From Cellvibrio sp. (GTDB taxonomy: Bacteria > Pseudomonadota > Gammaproteobacteria > Pseudomonadales > Cellvibrionaceae): 7,274 nucleotides of DNA. Positions within the stretch are counted from its first letter, which is position 1, and every line of letters starts with the position of its first letter. Below are positions 1 to 6,433 of the stretch, in pieces. The notes under the pieces were generated by a model that saw only the letters and a program-made list of their open reading frames with translations, was not told where the DNA came from and ran no database searches. Location of the stretch: positions 4,837 through 12,110 of the forward strand of contig DQHS01000218.1 of assembly GCA_003524365.1 (NCBI GenBank), given 5' to 3'. Made by a program: the position numbers and the translations under genes.

Positions 1-543
1 GTGACCAAATATAATGCCAACGGCACTATCGATGGCGTGTATGATTTTGAGATTTATCAAAAGGTGAATGCTGAAGGCGATTACGATGTGTCCGGTGTGG
101 AATTAATTGCACAATTTCCGTTGAATATGTTGCATGAATCTTTGGATGGTTTTGGTATCAATGCCAACTACACCATGCTGGACAACTCGCTGACCGGTGA
201 ATCGGATTTGGGTATTCCTGCTCCACCTGAAGGTCTGGCCGATGAGACTTACAACCTGACGTTCTATTACGAAAATGCAAAATTCGACGCGCGTGTCTCC
301 TACAATTACAAAGACAAATATGTTGAGTACATTGCGAGCGATATGTACCCGGTCTACCGCGAGGCATACGGTCAAACGGATCTATCGCTCGGCTATCAGG
401 TGACCGATGCAATCAAGGTAGTACTTGAGGGCATCAATATGACGGATGAAGAAACCAGTGCATACACAATTGATCCGTCATTCCCATCGATGTACGAATT
501 TTCTGGTCGCCGTATTAGCTTGGGTGTGAGAGCAGATTTTTAA
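1..543 (+). CDS. TonB-dependent outer-membrane receptor, C-terminal part (5' end outside window)
   Basis: This is the last 180 codons of a TonB-dependent receptor, the outer-membrane beta-barrel that takes up siderophores, vitamins or oligosaccharides using energy from TonB-ExbBD. Frame 1 is open from the first base, so the gene is cut by the window edge and the initial GTG is not a real start. The sequence shows alternating polar/hydrophobic barrel strands with aromatic girdle residues (for example around residues 85-105), a late GINMTDEE segment typical of these receptors (about 144-151), and the final strand GRRISLGVRADF ending in Phe, as expected for a barrel inserted by the BAM complex. 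The plug domain and TonB box are not in view. The style resembles the large receptors abundant in Xanthomonas, Caulobacter and Cellvibrio, many of which import plant oligosaccharides. The substrate cannot be read from this end; a sugar is inferred only from the GH43 gene nearby. It converges on the chemoreceptor gene. Confidence 0.9.
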   Translation: MTKYNANGTIDGVYDFEIYQKVNAEGDYDVSGVELIAQFPLNMLHESLDGFGINANYTMLDNSLTGESDLGIPAPPEGLADETYNLTFYYENAKFDARVSYNYKDKYVEYIASDMYPVYREAYGQTDLSLGYQVTDAIKVVLEGINMTDEETSAYTIDPSFPSMYEFSGRRISLGVRADF

Positions 544-552
544 GAATACGCT

Positions 553-654
553 GAACAGATCTCTTCTCGTCATACCCGCGAACGCGGAACAGGTCTCCTC
601 TCGTCATACCCGCGAACGCGGAACAGATCTCCTCTCGTCATACCCGCGAACGCG
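553..654. repeat. Three tandem 34-bp units, each carrying a GC-rich palindrome
   Basis: Three direct 34-bp copies lie head to tail at 553-586, 587-620 and 621-654. Copies 1 and 2 each differ from copy 3 at one base. Each contains cgtcatacccgcgaacgcg, which is the left half of the REP-like element at 636-704. Copies 1 and 2 break off after the palindrome core, while copy 3 continues into the complete element. This looks like repeated duplication of the left end plus its upstream flank, probably by slippage. There are no spacers, so it is not a CRISPR. No coding function is apparent. Confidence 0.9.
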
Positions 655-704
655 GGTATCCATGGCAATTAACAATCTGGACTCCTGCGTTCGCAGGAGT
701 GACG
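636..704. repeat. REP-like (BIME-type) element: two imperfect palindromes in inverted orientation
   Basis: The element starts with cgtca (636-640) and ends with tgacg (700-704). The left palindrome pairs atacccgcg (640-648) with cgcgggtat (651-659); the right one pairs actcctgcg (681-689) with cgcaggagt (692-700). Each is a perfect 9-bp inverted repeat around 2 nt. The inner edges tcca (659-662) and tgga (678-681) also mirror one another, so the two halves are diverged inverted copies separated by about 15 nt. This matches the widespread proteobacterial REP/BIME style of element, usually placed just after genes and mobilised in trans by RAYT transposases. It may act in mRNA 3'-end protection, termination or gyrase binding; none of these is shown here. 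Confidence 0.8.
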
Positions 705-712
705 AAAGAAAA

Positions 713-748
713 ATAAAAAAGGATGCTCCGTTTGGGGCATCCTTTTTT
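713..748. terminator. Bidirectional rho-independent terminator
   Basis: A 9-bp stem pairs ggatgctcc (721-729) with ggggcatcc (734-742), with one G-T wobble and a gttt loop. It is flanked by an A run (715-720) and a T run (743-748), so either strand gives a hairpin followed by a U tract. It lies between the 3' ends of the convergent TonB-dependent receptor (+) and chemoreceptor (-) genes and most likely stops both. Confidence 0.93.
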
Positions 749-774
749 CGTTAATGGCTGGGTGAAAAAAGTAT

Positions 775-2394
775 TTACACTGCAAAATGCGCAATCTGGG
801 TTTCCAGATTTTTGGTGGTGTCGTCCAGTCGTTGTGCTATTTGTTCTGACTTACGTGCATCCTGATTTAAACTATCGATCAGGTTGACGACCTGGATAAT
901 GTTTTTATTAATTTCTTCCGCAGTGTAACTTTGCTCTTCGGCTGCCGTGGCGATTTGCATATTCATCCCCAAAATCGCGGTGATGGATTGGGTGATCTGG
1001 TTGATCGATTGCCCCGCTTGACCGGCCATCTCCAGTGTAGCGCCGGTTTTGCTCTGGCTGGTTTTCATCGCATTCATGGCATTGGTCGCGCCGCGTTGTA
1101 CGGCTTCAATAATCTGCTGGATTTCGGCGGTGGAATCCTGTGTGCGTTTGGCGAGTGAGCGAACCTCGTCGGCCACTACCGCAAAACCGCGCCCCTGCTC
1201 ACCGGCGCGGGCAGCTTCAATCGCTGCATTGAGCGCGAGCAAGTTGGTTTGTTCGGCCACGTTTTTAATCACATCCAATACACCGCCGATGCGATTGGTA
1301 TCGGCTTCGAGCTGTGTCATAGCGGTACCGACGCGATTAACCTCGGTGTTCAATTGGTTGATGGCATCGAGAGTGTTGTCCATCATTTTCAAGCCTTGAT
1401 GTGCATTCTGGTCTGCGCTCTGCGCTGCATCGGCTGCACCACCGGCATTGCTCGCCACTTCCTGCACCGTCGCGGTCATTTCGGTGATGGCGGCAGATAC
1501 CTGATCGGCGGAGTGATGGGCCTGATCGGTGTAACGCGCTACCGCCGAGGCGCTCTGGCTAATTTGGCTTGATGCGTCAGCGAGTTTCTGCATGGAGTTT
1601 TGTACCGTGGTCACCACCTGCACAATACTTTGCTGCACTTGTTGAATATTCCGGCCGAGTTTGCCCAGTTCGCCTGCATCATTCACTTGCAGTGTCTGGC
1701 GGAAATTACCGCCCGCGAGTAAAGCGAGATGGTCATTGATATTGGACAGCGGCGTAATAAGGCTTTTGCGCAGGATAATCAGCACCATAAACACTACTAA
1801 AACCCCGCCTAGCAGGATCAATGCGCTCGACCAGAATGAGACGCTTTTGCTCGCCGTCAGATTGGTTGCCGTGTCATCGGCGACGCGGGCGCTAATCAGT
1901 TGTGCAGATTCTTCCAGTAACTTGCTTGGTTCACGGTCAATACCGGCTACCGCCTTGTCGCCCACACTGGGATCAAAATCTGCCGCTGTAAACGAATCTA
2001 ATCCGGATTTGTAGCGGCCGTAAGCGGTGTCATGGGCGAGCAAAAACGCCTCGACTTTTGCCCGGCTATCGCCCTTGAGTTCCCCTTTCAGTGCAGTGCC
2101 CTGTTGTTGAATATCGCGATGCAGTGTTTCAAATTGTGTCCAATATTGCGTCAGCTTTTGTGGATCCTTACCGCGCAGCAGCACATTTTTCCACTCCTGC
2201 ACCTGCGTTTTGAACTGGTAGTTCATATGGTTGATGCTGCGCTCTTGCGCCACCGAACCGGCAATTAGCCGGTTGTAGTCGGAGATGGTGTCACTGAGCA
2301 GGGAGATGGCGATGCCGCTGATCATTACAAACAAGACGATGCCAGCGCTTACTGCAACCAGCAGGCGCCCTTGGATACTGGAAAAGGAGAGCAT
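775..2394 (-). CDS. Methyl-accepting chemotaxis protein (transmembrane chemoreceptor)
   Basis: This is a 539-residue chemoreceptor that signals through CheW/CheA to the flagellar (or twitching) motor. The N-terminal membrane helix spans about residues 11-33. A mainly helical ligand-binding region of about 150 residues (34-185) follows; it looks like a four-helix-bundle type sensor and is exposed to the periplasm. The second membrane helix is about 187-209, then a HAMP linker (210-263) and the cytoplasmic signalling coiled coil. The diagnostic hairpin tip is EQTNLLALNAAIEAARAGEQ (381-400), continuing to AKRT at 415-418. The C-terminus IAHFAV lacks the NWETF-type pentapeptide that recruits CheR/CheB in enteric receptors. 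The ATG is preceded by GAAGG 9 nt upstream. It is the last of the minus-strand genes, 72 nt after GH43 and just before the terminator. No clear sigma-28 promoter was found, so it may be transcribed from upstream. The ligand is unknown; a sugar is a guess from context. Confidence 0.95.
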   Translation of the reverse strand: MLSFSSIQGRLLVAVSAGIVLFVMISGIAISLLSDTISDYNRLIAGSVAQERSINHMNYQFKTQVQEWKNVLLRGKDPQKLTQYWTQFETLHRDIQQQGTALKGELKGDSRAKVEAFLLAHDTAYGRYKSGLDSFTAADFDPSVGDKAVAGIDREPSKLLEESAQLISARVADDTATNLTASKSVSFWSSALILLGGVLVVFMVLIILRKSLITPLSNINDHLALLAGGNFRQTLQVNDAGELGKLGRNIQQVQQSIVQVVTTVQNSMQKLADASSQISQSASAVARYTDQAHHSADQVSAAITEMTATVQEVASNAGGAADAAQSADQNAHQGLKMMDNTLDAINQLNTEVNRVGTAMTQLEADTNRIGGVLDVIKNVAEQTNLLALNAAIEAARAGEQGRGFAVVADEVRSLAKRTQDSTAEIQQIIEAVQRGATNAMNAMKTSQSKTGATLEMAGQAGQSINQITQSITAILGMNMQIATAAEEQSYTAEEINKNIIQVVNLIDSLNQDARKSEQIAQRLDDTTKNLETQIAHFAV

Positions 2395-2466
2395 GGTAAA
2401 AGGCCTTCAAAATGATGGAAGTCCTTCGAGTATAGGAGACAAAACGCGACAGCGATGGTTGGTGCG

Positions 2467-4110
2467 TCAGGCAATTGCGCTGTAGCGGAAATCGCGCAAT
2501 TGCACTTTGCCACTACCCGAACAATAAACTCCCACCTTCAAACTTAAAAATCCGCCAAACACATTGTGGTTTAAACCGGATACTTCCATGCGCGTGGGGT
2601 GGCGTGTCCAGGTGCGGCCTTCATCCGGTGAATATTCATAGGTGATGACTTGCTGGTCGTTGGTGATGCGAATGCGCAGATTACGTGTTTTGTGCGGGAT
2701 GCGCGCCCAGCTTTGTTCCTCGGCGTATTGAAAACTTTTAATCGCATCAGCAGTAAAACCCATGCCAACAAACGCTTTGTGATTATAAAAAAGTAGCAAG
2801 CCCGCTTCGGCATCACCCACTAAAGTGAAATTCACTTCGACCTGATAGGCGCGATCGCCCACTCCGCAGGTGAGTGGTGATGAGTCAGCGGGTGATGTTC
2901 CTTTGGCTGCTAGCTCCAGCATTTTTTTCGCGTACTTTATGCGCGCCATTTCCTGCGTGCCCGGCTGGTGAAAGCACCATTGGGTGCCGATTTTATTGCG
3001 TGCAAAATCATCGGATAAGGCGATCCCGTGTGCTCCGCTTGATGCGGGATTGGGTTTGGGTTTGGGTAAGGGCTGTGAAAGATCGCCGCCCATTGCACGG
3101 AACCAGCCATCATCGGTCCATTCAATCGGTTCCAGAATGGTTTGTCGGCCAAGGGTTCTAAACCCGTTTTCGTAAGCGTGATAGATCATCCACCAGCCGC
3201 TGCTGTTGCCGTTAACGGTAGGGCCTTCAATTAATGTGGCGTGGCCACGTGACCACCAAGGTTCGGCTTCAGATTGCGAGCGCACTAAAGGATTGTGCGG
3301 GCAGTGTTCCCATGGGCCGTGAATAGAGTGCGAGCGCGCGGCAATCACCATATGCCCGGTCACTGGCCCGGCCGTGCCACCCACAGCAGTAACTAAATAA
3401 AACCAGTCGCCCCGACGCAATAGTTTGGGGCCTTCGGGTGCAAAATTTTCAACGATCCAGTCATCGGGATAGCGCCATGGACTGTAGGCATGTTCGATCT
3501 CGCCGTCAGTCGCCAGCCCATCATCGCGTAACCGGATTTTGCGAATACCGTTCACAAATAAATAGCGCTTGCCGTCTTCACCCACGGCATGGCCGGGGTC
3601 GATACAGCCATCGATTTTTAAATCAATAGGCTCGCTCCAGGGGCCGCGAATATCGTCCGCCCAAATGACATACGTACCCCAGGGTTTGCCTTCTGGTGCG
3701 GCGGGAATATAGATGTAGTAGCGATCGCCGTGTTTGCATAAATCCAGTGCCCACACAGTGCCGATATTTTTTTGCAGGGCAGGGCCGATGGGTGTCCAGT
3801 TCACCAGATCGCGCGAGTGCCAAATGATGATGCCGGGATAGGAATTAAACGACGAAAACGTCATGTAGTAATCATCGCCATCTTTCAACACTGTAGGGTC
3901 GGGGTGGTCACCGGCGAGAATCGGATTTAAAAAAGTGCCATTGCCTACATCCGCCTTGCGTTGACCTTCAATACCTTTGCCCCAGTGCGGTCTGAAAGGT
4001 GTGCAAGGTGTTTGCGGTGCTGCCTGCACTGCGCCGATAAATGTGAGCGGTGATGCGGCAACGCCCGCGAGACAGGCTTTGAAAATAGTTCTGCGGGTGA
4101 TATCCAGCAT
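2467..4110 (-). CDS. Tat-exported glycoside hydrolase family 43 (beta-xylosidase/alpha-arabinofuranosidase-like) with C-terminal jelly-roll domain
   Basis: This 547-residue secreted glycosidase has a twin-arginine signal peptide: TRRTIFK at residues 5-11, a hydrophobic stretch, and a likely cut after AVQA (about residue 30). No lipobox Cys is seen, so a soluble periplasmic or secreted protein is likely. The five-bladed propeller covers about 58-345. The GH43 catalytic triad is visible: base Asp71 in NPILAGDHPDP, the pKa-modulating Asp171 in CIDPGH, and acid Glu226 in APEGPKL. A Pro/Lys linker (348-359) leads to a concanavalin A-like domain (about 365-545, starting SDDFARNKIGTQW) of the kind found behind GH43 beta-xylosidases, which helps shape the active site in relatives. 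GH43 enzymes are inverting exo- or endo-glycosidases acting on xylosides, arabinofuranosides, arabinan or beta-1,3-galactan; the subfamily cannot be fixed from this reading. The ATG has GAGG 5 nt upstream. It lies 52 nt after the pirin-like gene, probably in one operon. Confidence 0.92.
   Translation of the reverse strand: MLDITRRTIFKACLAGVAASPLTFIGAVQAAPQTPCTPFRPHWGKGIEGQRKADVGNGTFLNPILAGDHPDPTVLKDGDDYYMTFSSFNSYPGIIIWHSRDLVNWTPIGPALQKNIGTVWALDLCKHGDRYYIYIPAAPEGKPWGTYVIWADDIRGPWSEPIDLKIDGCIDPGHAVGEDGKRYLFVNGIRKIRLRDDGLATDGEIEHAYSPWRYPDDWIVENFAPEGPKLLRRGDWFYLVTAVGGTAGPVTGHMVIAARSHSIHGPWEHCPHNPLVRSQSEAEPWWSRGHATLIEGPTVNGNSSGWWMIYHAYENGFRTLGRQTILEPIEWTDDGWFRAMGGDLSQPLPKPKPNPASSGAHGIALSDDFARNKIGTQWCFHQPGTQEMARIKYAKKMLELAAKGTSPADSSPLTCGVGDRAYQVEVNFTLVGDAEAGLLLFYNHKAFVGMGFTADAIKSFQYAEEQSWARIPHKTRNLRIRITNDQQVITYEYSPDEGRTWTRHPTRMEVSGLNHNVFGGFLSLKVGVYCSGSGKVQLRDFRYSAIA
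2471..2503 (-). other. Perfect 10-bp inverted repeat at the very end of the GH43 coding region
   Basis: The arms gcaattgcgc (2471-2480) and gcgcaattgc (2494-2503) are exact reverse complements around a 13-nt loop. They lie inside the last codons of the GH43 gene (RDFRYSAIA), ending just before the TGA. In the minus-strand transcript this would fold into a stable hairpin, but no U run follows, so it is not a standard intrinsic terminator. It could protect the 3' end of an upstream mRNA segment or reduce read-through into the chemoreceptor gene. The repeat is seen; the function is inferred. Confidence 0.6.
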
Positions 4111-4162
4111 GAGTACCTCAGGTAAAGAATGTGAGCGATGAGTGGTGCTTAGTCGGTAGCCG

Positions 4163-4987
4163 TCATTCCCCAGTAAGAGAGGCGGTCTGTGCGAGCAGAG
4201 TCGCTGCGCTGTTTCTACCCTGTAAGCCGGCCTGTAAAGCTTCGCGCGACGTGTGTACAGAACCCTCGTGGAAGACTAAGTCGTAGCCAAACTCCATCGA
4301 TGAACCCAGCACCAACACAGAGCTTTCCTGCGCAAGGACGTCTATCTTGTCGGTTGGGCGCAGAATGCGGGTAACTGCCTGCGGCAAGAGTTCGCCCGCG
4401 CCGGTGTACACGCGTCCCGATACGAGTGCCACCCAGGCAAACTGGTGGTTGAGCGGCAGCTCGTAACACCAGCGTTGGTGGGCGTTTAGCCGTACTACCA
4501 GATAATTCACCTGCGAGGGAATCGCGAACTGGCTGCGCTGTTTGTCGTGCCAGCCAATCAATACCTGTACCGGATCGCTCGGCGCCGTTGCTGCCGAATC
4601 CAGGTAAGTGGATTGCGCCGGTGCATTTTCCAGCGCGGGTGATAGCGCGATACAGACTTCGATGGCGGCAAAATCGCCGCTGAGCGGCGCGATGGAATAG
4701 CCGACGCCGGAACCGGCAATGACCCAAGCCCAGCCACCTTTGCTCAGGCGGCTGCGTTTGCCGGTGGAGTCAGCAAAATCTGCTTCACCCGCCAGCACAT
4801 AGGTAATGATGGCTTTGCCCGAGGCAGATTGTGTCTCCGGCGTTAGTGTCTGTGCCCCCAACAACCTGAGCGAGACGAAGGGTTGCAACCTTGCCCAGTC
4901 TTGTAGCGATCTGAGTAGATTATCCGGCGCGCTATGATCGGCAGCGGTGGTTGTCAGGCTGTGGGGCGATAGGGTGTTCGGTGTCAT
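4163..4987 (-). CDS. Pirin-family bicupin protein lacking the usual metal ligands
   Basis: This 274-residue protein is read as a divergent pirin (YhaK-like bicupin). Numbered from the chosen ATG, the first cupin shows YVLAGEADFADSTGKRSRL at about 63-81 followed by GGWAWVIAGSGVGYSIAP at about 84-101; both align with the pirin pattern YVLEGE...D..G.....GDVQWMTAGRGIVHSE. The second cupin is around 183-230, and the tail DLVFHEGSVHTSREALQAG (about 236-254) matches the pirin C-terminus (P.V..GPFVMNT.EE...A). Canonical pirins bind Fe through His-x-His in an HPHRG motif plus His and Glu in GIVHSE; here these read SASGKA and GVGYSI, so all four ligands are absent. Enzymatic pirins act as quercetinases; this one is more likely structural, regulatory or ligand-binding. 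The frame extends upstream to a TTG at 5017 and an ATG at 5005, but only the ATG at 4987 has a plausible ribosome site (GGA, 6 nt spacing). It leads the GH43 gene by 52 nt. The role in sugar use is unknown. Confidence 0.75.
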   Translation of the reverse strand: MTPNTLSPHSLTTTAADHSAPDNLLRSLQDWARLQPFVSLRLLGAQTLTPETQSASGKAIITYVLAGEADFADSTGKRSRLSKGGWAWVIAGSGVGYSIAPLSGDFAAIEVCIALSPALENAPAQSTYLDSAATAPSDPVQVLIGWHDKQRSQFAIPSQVNYLVVRLNAHQRWCYELPLNHQFAWVALVSGRVYTGAGELLPQAVTRILRPTDKIDVLAQESSVLVLGSSMEFGYDLVFHEGSVHTSREALQAGLQGRNSAATLLAQTASLTGE

Positions 4988-5020
4988 AGGAATTCCATCC
5001 AGCATTATTGTTGGCAAGGG

Positions 5021-5101
5021 TTATTGGGTGGCGCCGTTCATCAGTGCATCGAATGCCTGTTGATCCAATACCTTGTTATTGGCAATTCGCCTATGTCCCA
5101 C
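5021..5101 (-). CDS. Possible 26-codon ORF upstream of the pirin-like gene (leader peptide or gene remnant)
   Basis: A GTG-started frame encodes 26 residues ending KVLDQQAFDALMNGATQ and stops 33 nt before the chosen pirin start. The composition looks protein-like, with an amphipathic helix at the end, but the only ribosome-site candidate is a weak CAGG 10 nt upstream of the GTG, and the frame is closed by a stop just before it. It could be a leader peptide, the C-terminal relic of a lost gene, or chance. I do not recognise it. Confidence 0.15.
   Translation of the reverse strand: MGHRRIANNKVLDQQAFDALMNGATQ
5065..5082. promoter_or_regulatory. Inverted repeat CCAATA-N6-TATTGG, candidate operator
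   Basis: The arms ccaata (5065-5070) and tattgg (5077-5082) are perfect reverse complements around 6 nt. The longer string gttattgg at 5075-5082 recurs in direct orientation at 5020-5027, 55 nt away. The site lies in the gap ahead of the pirin-GH43 genes, about 80-95 nt before the pirin start. It could be a binding site, but AraC-family proteins more often use direct repeats, and the motif is short enough to arise by chance. Confidence 0.3.
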
Positions 5102-5246
5102 AGATTAGTAACCTGAGGCTACGCGCGCGAAGGTGATGCACAGCCTGGGAAGTTTGAACGGGAGAGTGTTGCTATAAACCGGTGGGAGACGTTAATGCTT
5201 GCGCTAAAAAGGGTATCAATTGGCAAAAAATTGAAGTTTTTTTAAT

Positions 5247-6416
5247 TTAAGTTGAAGTGCCGGGCGTTTTGTCACACAGGTTTTTATAGATTTTGGGGGT
5301 GCAACTGTATTCTTCTTTAAACAGTTTATTGAAGTAGGAGACATTTTTGTAACCCACCGAATAGGCTATCTCGGCGATGTTGGCATCCTCGGCTTGTGCC
5401 AGCAGCCGCGCCGCTTCGGTCAACCGCAGTTTGTTCAAATAGCCGGTAAAGGTAAAACCCAGCTCGGATTTGAGGATGTCATTAATCTTGGTGCGGCTGA
5501 CGCCAATCTCACTCGCCATGGCATCGAGGCTCAAATCGGCATTGGCATATTGGGTGGCCATAAAATGCAGGATCGCATTGCGGTCTTTATCGCGCAGTGG
5601 TTCCACCGACAGTTGCTGATAGGCAACCAGCGGTCGGTCGCGCTGGATTTTATCGCGCAGTGTACGGATCAAGGCCTGGTTGTGCCGGCGGAACAACCAA
5701 ACCGCGTAACTCCCCCAGAGCAGCAACATCAATACGCCGAACAGGTAAAGGTAAAACCAATTGTGGCCGATCAGGGTGATTTGACTCAATTGGACATTGG
5801 AGTCAGTGTCCATTGGTGTTTGGACGCTGCTGCCAAAGCTGAGCTTGGCTACCTTGTTGAGCGTGTACTCCTTGCGCGATAAATCCACCTTAAACATAGT
5901 GAACCACCACTGCGGAGTTTCCAGGCGGGTGAGATCCAGCTCAATTTCACGCCAGTGGGAAGTGCAGGAAAAAAAGGTTGATGGGGCGCGATAAGTTAAA
6001 AAGTCCCCGGCTTTTGATACCTGCTCATCAAAGGTGAGCGGGGCGAAGCTAAGGGTGTTGGCGGTGGAGCATTTCGCGCTGAAGACAATTCTATCGAAGG
6101 CCGATAAATCCGCTAACTCTGGCTCGGTATTGTCCCCGGTAAACACTAAATTGACTGCGGCAAATGGGTATTGCGTCTGCGATGTCAGGGTGAAATTAAA
6201 GTTCAGGCTGAAGGTATCATCGGTAATTTTCAGCTGGGAGCTTCCTCCCTGATAAACATCCGTGTGCGGTTCACTTTTCCACTGCAGATCAGTTTCGCTG
6301 ACAGGTAACAACGAAACTCGCATAAATGTCTTATCCACGCACACATAACCAATCAGCCCGCTTGCTAACAAGAGACAGAGCAGGCTTACAAGGGCTTGGT
6401 TATAAAAGTGCTGCAT
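5247..6416 (-). CDS. Membrane-anchored AraC-family transcriptional regulator with periplasmic jelly-roll-like sensor
   Basis: This 389-residue protein combines a membrane sensor with an AraC DNA-binding domain in one chain. A hydrophobic helix spans about 8-26. A beta-rich region (about 30-215) follows; its pattern of FDRIVFSAKC, a Trp-containing strand SHWREIELDL (153-162) and a closing VQLSQITLIG (208-217) resembles CBM11/CIA30-type galactose-binding folds. A second membrane helix (221-242) is followed by RRHNQ, which places the C-terminus in the cytoplasm. The AraC domain has two helix-turn-helices, about 295-316 (LSLDAMASEIGVSRTKINDI) and 345-378 (IAEIAYSVGYKNVSYFNKLF), the second fitting the family signature. 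Two periplasmic cysteines (116 and 151) might pair. Known AraC regulators bind DNA and often activate sugar genes; direct sensing of a periplasmic saccharide is inferred. The ATG lacks a clear Shine-Dalgarno and lies 17 nt after rpiA, so translational coupling is possible. Its likely targets are the downstream pirin and GH43 genes. Confidence 0.85.
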   Translation of the reverse strand: MQHFYNQALVSLLCLLLASGLIGYVCVDKTFMRVSLLPVSETDLQWKSEPHTDVYQGGSSQLKITDDTFSLNFNFTLTSQTQYPFAAVNLVFTGDNTEPELADLSAFDRIVFSAKCSTANTLSFAPLTFDEQVSKAGDFLTYRAPSTFFSCTSHWREIELDLTRLETPQWWFTMFKVDLSRKEYTLNKVAKLSFGSSVQTPMDTDSNVQLSQITLIGHNWFYLYLFGVLMLLLWGSYAVWLFRRHNQALIRTLRDKIQRDRPLVAYQQLSVEPLRDKDRNAILHFMATQYANADLSLDAMASEIGVSRTKINDILKSELGFTFTGYLNKLRLTEAARLLAQAEDANIAEIAYSVGYKNVSYFNKLFKEEYSCTPKIYKNLCDKTPGTST

Positions 6417-6433
6417 AAGCGCGCTGCTGTTTT

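Larger units (their letters stand above)
4988..5246 (-). promoter_or_regulatory. 259-nt gap upstream of the pirin-GH43 pair, probable control region
   Basis: This is the only long gap among the co-oriented minus-strand genes, so a promoter for the pirin-like and GH43 genes is expected here and would be a natural target of the AraC-type regulator encoded just upstream. A weak sigma-70-like candidate is TTGATA (complement of 5214-5219) with ATTAAC (complement of 5191-5196) at 17-nt spacing; only the -35 is good. An A/T-rich stretch (5225-5250) directly follows the regulator's stop but has no GC-rich stem, so no intrinsic terminator is called. An inverted repeat at 5065-5082 and a short ORF at 5021-5101 are listed separately. 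Confidence 0.45.

Noticed and set aside
553..704. CRISPR array
   Set aside because: The 34-bp units are directly adjacent with no unique spacers, and the repeat is part of a REP-like palindrome.
3046..3072. Short G/T-rich tandem repeat (ggtttg-like)
   Set aside because: It is explained by codons of the Pro/Lys linker between the two GH43 domains.
4215..4727. A 170-codon minus-strand frame overlapping the pirin-like gene
   Set aside because: It is rich in Arg and shows no domain pattern, while the overlapping frame shows clear pirin motifs; it is a shadow frame.
4988..5017. Upstream TTG (5017) or ATG (5005) as the start of the pirin-like gene
   Set aside because: Neither has a ribosome site, and the added residues resemble no known family; the ATG at 4987 has a plausible GGA at 6 nt.
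5223..5250. Intrinsic terminator after the regulator gene
   Set aside because: There are A and T runs but no GC-containing stem; only weak A-T pairing is possible.
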